13,939 nt of DNA from CBFCZU01 sp965602635 (GTDB lineage Bacteria; Planctomycetota; Phycisphaerae; SM23-33): assembly GCA_965602635.1 (NCBI GenBank), contig CBFCZU010000112.1:1-13939 (forward strand). The letters are read 5' to 3'. The first letter of the stretch is position 1. The number at the start of each line of letters is the position of its first letter. A program made the translations under genes and the position numbers. Positions 12,672 to 13,939 of this stretch are shown in pieces. The notes beneath the pieces were generated by a model that was not told where the DNA came from, did not search any database, and was given only the letters and a program-made list of their open reading frames with translations.

Positions 12672-13939
12672 ATGTCACGAACACTTGGCCGCGCATGCGC
12701 GGTTGTCGCGGCCATCTTGGCCGCCTGTCTTGTGCCGAGGCCCGCTGCGGCGGGATTGGCAGATCAGTACCCGTTCGACGTGGGCCTGGGCAACGATCCG
12801 TCGGTCCTGTACTTCCTGGACTTCGACGACGAGGCCGCCACGGCGGCCTGGCACGGGGGCAGGGCCGGCTACGGGTGGACGGACGATCCGCAGAACGTCT
12901 TCGCCGGCGCCGGGGCCCTGGAGATCCAGCAGACCACCGGCACCCATTACCCCATGGAGACCTACAACGAGCTGGCGCCCAGCGACGTGGCCCACGTTCG
13001 GTGGTACCGCAAGTGGGAGGCCGGATACGACTGGACGCAGCACAAGATGCCCGGCGTGTATGCCAAGGTGCCGGGCGCCCCGCCGGGCGGGGGCGCGGCC
13101 ATACCCCCCAACGGATATGACAAGTATTCCTGCAAGCTCTTCGTGGACTGGAACCGCATCCCGCGGTTTTACACCTACCACCCCGAGCAGGCCGGACTCT
13201 ATGGCGACGAACTGCCGCCCAACCTCGTGAACCCCGCCACAACCGCGCTTCAGACCGAGCGTTGGTACTGCTTCGAGATGATGATCCAGGCCAACAGTGT
13301 CACGCCCGGGAACGAGCCCCCGGGCAATCACGACGGCGAGCTGAAGATGTGGATCGACGGTCAACTCGTCGGGCACTACCAGAACATGCGATTCCGCGAC
13401 ACCGAGGACCTGAAGGTCAACTGGTTGACCTACAGCGCCTACGTCGGGGGCACGTGGGTCTCGCAGCGCGACCAAAAGCTCTGGGACGACCAGATCGTCG
13501 TGGCCACGGAATACATCGGCCCAATGTTTGCTGGCGAGCCGCCGCCAGAGGACGTGTGGATGGACCACGAGATCAAGTACGTCAACGGCAATTACGGCAT
13601 TACTTTCATCATCCGCTGCGACGACGGCATCGGCCCTTCGGCGATCTTCACGGAGATGATCTACGAGGGCACCAACGGCGGCCAGCTCCAGCAGGTTGGC
13701 GCCTTTGGGGGCATCTCGGTCGATGACGAGGTGAACGCCGCGATGTACGACGGGATCCCGGCGGCGAACTACGACAAGGACCAGGACAGTTGGTTCATGG
13801 ACGAGTTCGCGGGCACGGGCGCGTCTGTTGTGGTACTGAATGAGAGCCCGAACTTCTACGAGATCGAGTCGGGCACCCCTCCTGGCGAGCCTTACGAGGA
13901 CCTGGCCCACGCGTACATAGTCTGCACGGGCGACGTGGC
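12672..13939 (+). CDS. Secreted jelly-roll (concanavalin-like) protein, N-terminal part, runs off the window
   Basis: The frame stays open from ATG 12672 to the window end, giving 422 complete codons. AGGGA (12660-12664) lies seven bases ahead. The signal peptide likely cleaves at AAA/GL after residue 27. Residues about 45-285 read as a lectin/glucanase-like or polysaccharide-lyase-like jelly roll: VLYFLDFDDE, VRWYRKWEAGYDW, RWYCFEMMIQAN, DGELKMWIDGQLVGHY from 221, and LWDDQIVVATEYIGP from 270. About 130 residues follow (for example DSWFMDEFAG), a spacer I associate with planctomycetal surface proteins. No clear catalytic set is visible, so polysaccharide binding is as likely as cleavage. A dockerin and PEP-CTERM tail beyond the window would be expected by analogy with 2922-4646; that is a guess. 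Confidence 0.75.
   Translation, partial: MSRTLGRACAVVAAILAACLVPRPAAAGLADQYPFDVGLGNDPSVLYFLDFDDEAATAAWHGGRAGYGWTDDPQNVFAGAGALEIQQTTGTHYPMETYNELAPSDVAHVRWYRKWEAGYDWTQHKMPGVYAKVPGAPPGGGAAIPPNGYDKYSCKLFVDWNRIPRFYTYHPEQAGLYGDELPPNLVNPATTALQTERWYCFEMMIQANSVTPGNEPPGNHDGELKMWIDGQLVGHYQNMRFRDTEDLKVNWLTYSAYVGGTWVSQRDQKLWDDQIVVATEYIGPMFAGEPPPEDVWMDHEIKYVNGNYGITFIIRCDDGIGPSAIFTEMIYEGTNGGQLQQVGAFGGISVDDEVNAAMYDGIPAANYDKDQDSWFMDEFAGTGASVVVLNESPNFYEIESGTPPGEPYEDLAHAYIVCTGDV

Noticed and set aside
12675..13910. 411-codon open frame on the minus strand opposite the jelly-roll gene
   Set aside because: It is a mirror frame of the real gene; no recognisable motif and no good start context.

Overview
This is a GC-rich bacterial window, most likely from a planctomycete. 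The clearest evidence is the secreted protein at 2922-4646. It combines sequence repeats, a dockerin-like EF-hand pair with the GLDYVVWANNY signature, and a C-terminal VPEP / membrane span / RRRRK sorting tail, a combination I associate with Planctomycetes that carry an exosortase. Several genes with classical signal peptides, two CsgG-type lipoproteins and a jelly-roll secreted protein fit the same picture. No rRNA, tRNA or CRISPR array was seen.

Layout, left to right. (a) 1-2478, minus strand: three co-oriented genes that look like one transcription unit. They are a TIM-barrel amidohydrolase relative that has lost its metal ligands (1723-2478), an intact amidohydrolase (926-1726, ATGA overlap with the first), and a partial unrecognised gene (1-842). 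(b) 2479-2921: a divergent intergenic region with hairpins, a good extended -10 promoter and a leader of about 210 bases. (c) 2922-4646, plus: PEP-CTERM/dockerin repeat protein, closed by a rho-independent terminator at 4673-4704. (d) 4716-5729, minus: CsgG-like probable lipoprotein. (e) 5730-6107: a divergent intergenic region filled by two palindromic modules bounded by GGCTAGCC. (f) 6108-11113, plus: a probable four-gene operon. It holds a CsgG-like lipoprotein with C-terminal TPRs, a secreted protein with three LPP20-type domains, and two tandem paralogous secreted proteins with a FlgT-like order of domains. A terminator follows at 11223-11251. (g) 11405-12343, plus: a nucleoside hydrolase of visibly lower GC with its own promoter. 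(h) 12362-12607, minus: the C-terminal stump of a DDE transposase. (i) 12672 to the end, plus: a partial secreted jelly-roll protein.

The most interesting unit is 4716-11113. Two divergent CsgG-like lipoproteins flank five consecutive copies of an LPP20/FlgT-N-type domain spread over three exported proteins. The set of domain types (CsgG/FlgO-like lipoprotein, LPP20/FlgP-like, FlgT-like) resembles the outer-membrane ring proteins FlgO, FlgP and FlgT of Vibrio flagella and the CsgG curli pore. I infer a periplasmic or outer-membrane assembly whose function the sequence does not settle. All family assignments come from reading motifs by eye; no database search was run.
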